Source: a virus. Taken from it: DNA of 39,769 nt. Numbering within the stretch: the first letter of the stretch is position 1; the number at the start of each line of letters is the position of its first letter. The stretch is taken from the IMG/VR virus record IMGVR_UViG_3300035703_004069, positions 1 through 39,769 of that record; one strand, written 5' to 3'. The position numbers and the translations under genes were made by a program. Below, piece by piece: positions 39,141-39,769 of the stretch. The notes below the pieces were generated by a model. It saw only the letters and a list, made by a program, of their open reading frames with translations. It did no database searches and was not told the origin of the DNA.

Positions 39141-39536
39141 ATGAAAAAAGTATTATTAGGGTTATCCGCTATTGTTTTGTTTTCTTGCTCATCTAACAAC
39201 GAACAAGTTTCCGTTGTAAAGTCGGCTTTATTAAAAAGAAACGTTACTAAAGATGAATTAAGTAAAATGAATTTTGATGTAGTGAAAATTGCGGGAAAAG
39301 ATGCTTATAAATCTATGTTTGATAAATTCTCAAAAGAGCATGAGAATTTAACTGAGGTTCAAGATTTTGATGGAGCGACAAGAATAATGCAAAAAATAGA
39401 TTCATTATCATTAAGTTATGATAAAATAAAAACTAAAGAGTATTATAGAGTTCATTCTTATATCGTAGATAAAGACACTACGTTTAATGAAACTTATTTT
39501 TTAACAGATAAAAATACCATTTACGGTTTCAAGTAA
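39141..39536 (+). CDS. Lipoprotein in the repressor operon
   Basis: A 131-residue protein with signal peptide MKKVLLGLSAIVLFSC and lipobox LFSC (Cys16), so attached to a membrane. The mature part is charged, with KRNVTKDELSKMNFDVVKIAGKDAYKSMFDK and, towards the C-terminus, beta elements. It starts two bases after the repressor stop, so it is expressed in the lysogen. Prophage lipoproteins in such positions often block superinfection or alter the host surface, but nothing in the sequence proves it. Confidence 0.8.
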   Translation: MKKVLLGLSAIVLFSCSSNNEQVSVVKSALLKRNVTKDELSKMNFDVVKIAGKDAYKSMFDKFSKEHENLTEVQDFDGATRIMQKIDSLSLSYDKIKTKEYYRVHSYIVDKDTTFNETYFLTDKNTIYGFK

Positions 39537-39769
39537 TGGAAAATATCGATGCTAAAATATTATTCTTGATTGAAAAATTAAAAGAGCTTGAGATTATTAA
39601 ATCTGAGATGAAGTTTTGTGAATCGATAGAACTCAAAAGACAAAACCTAACACGAATAAAAAAAGGAGTTGCACATTTTACTCCAGTACATATTCAAAAT
39701 GTTTGCAAAGTTTTTAAAGTAAATGCAAACTGGATTTTTGATATAGAAAAAAATACTTTTTTAAAATAA
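39536..39769 (+). CDS. Small XRE-like DNA-binding protein
   Basis: A 77-residue protein with helices KILFLIEKLKELEII and a HTH-like section (KFCESIELKRQNLTRIKKGVAHFTPVHIQNVCKVFKVNANWIFD) that matches the XRE group often seen in Bacteroidetes (FxxxxxLxRxNLxxIKxG...T..HI...CKxFxVNAxWIF). Its ATG overlaps the lipoprotein stop as TAATG. Its TAA is the final base triplet of the window, so what follows is not visible. It may regulate lysogeny or excision with the repressor. Confidence 0.8.
   Translation: MENIDAKILFLIEKLKELEIIKSEMKFCESIELKRQNLTRIKKGVAHFTPVHIQNVCKVFKVNANWIFDIEKNTFLK

Overview
This window looks like an essentially complete temperate siphovirus genome (prophage or excised circle) of a Bacteroidetes host, most likely a Flavobacteriaceae. 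The DNA is AT-rich. Several promoters match the Bacteroidetes form (-7 box TAnnTTTG, sometimes with an upstream TTG) rather than TATAAT. Shine-Dalgarno sequences are largely absent, and genes are packed with 1-20 bp overlaps such as TAATG. The window opens exactly on the ATG of an integrase and closes exactly on the stop of a small HTH gene on the same strand.

Layout. The lysogeny block is rightward at the right end: S24-type repressor (38.5 kb), lipoprotein and small HTH protein. If the molecule is circular it runs straight into the rightward integrase at position 1. Almost everything else is leftward, so transcription order is right to left. Early genes (38.4-36.6 kb) are a string of very small ORFs behind an operator-loaded promoter. 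A recombination module follows (36.6-34.0 kb): Sak4-like RecA-fold ATPase, DUF1351 protein and PD-(D/E)XK exonuclease. Next come small genes, a decapeptide-repeat protein encoded by a 30-bp minisatellite, a ParB-like protein, an SNF2-type helicase, a Lin1244-like replication initiator and a DnaC-like helicase loader (34-26 kb). No polymerase or primase is visible, so the phage probably recruits the host replisome. An ASCH/zinc protein and an endonuclease close this part.

A small accessory stretch (24.2-23.2 kb) holds an exported protein with its own promoter, a 99-nt tRNA-like RNA between two hairpin terminators, and a short gene with its own promoter. A ParB-domain DNA methyltransferase then leads into the late genes: small and large terminase, tail completion, tail/baseplate proteins and tape measure (21.7-11.9 kb). 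After a second accessory island (11.85-10.84 kb) comes the head module: ClpP-type protease/scaffold, major capsid, putative tail tube, portal and connector (10.8-5.5 kb). Fibre genes and a lysis cassette follow (holin, amidase, membrane-anchored spanin candidate), ending at a bidirectional terminator at 1.31 kb. Having the tail block before the head block is not the textbook lambda order.

The most interesting unexplained signals are: (1) a 21-bp near-perfect AT palindrome present at three separate leftward promoters (11.43, 23.15 and 24.16 kb), pointing to a phage-wide regulon; (2) an 18-unit 30-bp coding repeat whose only variable columns are three amino-acid-changing positions; (3) the aberrant tRNA-like gene between terminators; (4) a GC-rich candidate RNA pseudoknot built around a stop codon at 37.9 kb; and (5) an EF-hand-like calcium loop inserted in the endolysin active-site region. 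All function names come from reading motifs by eye; no database search was run.
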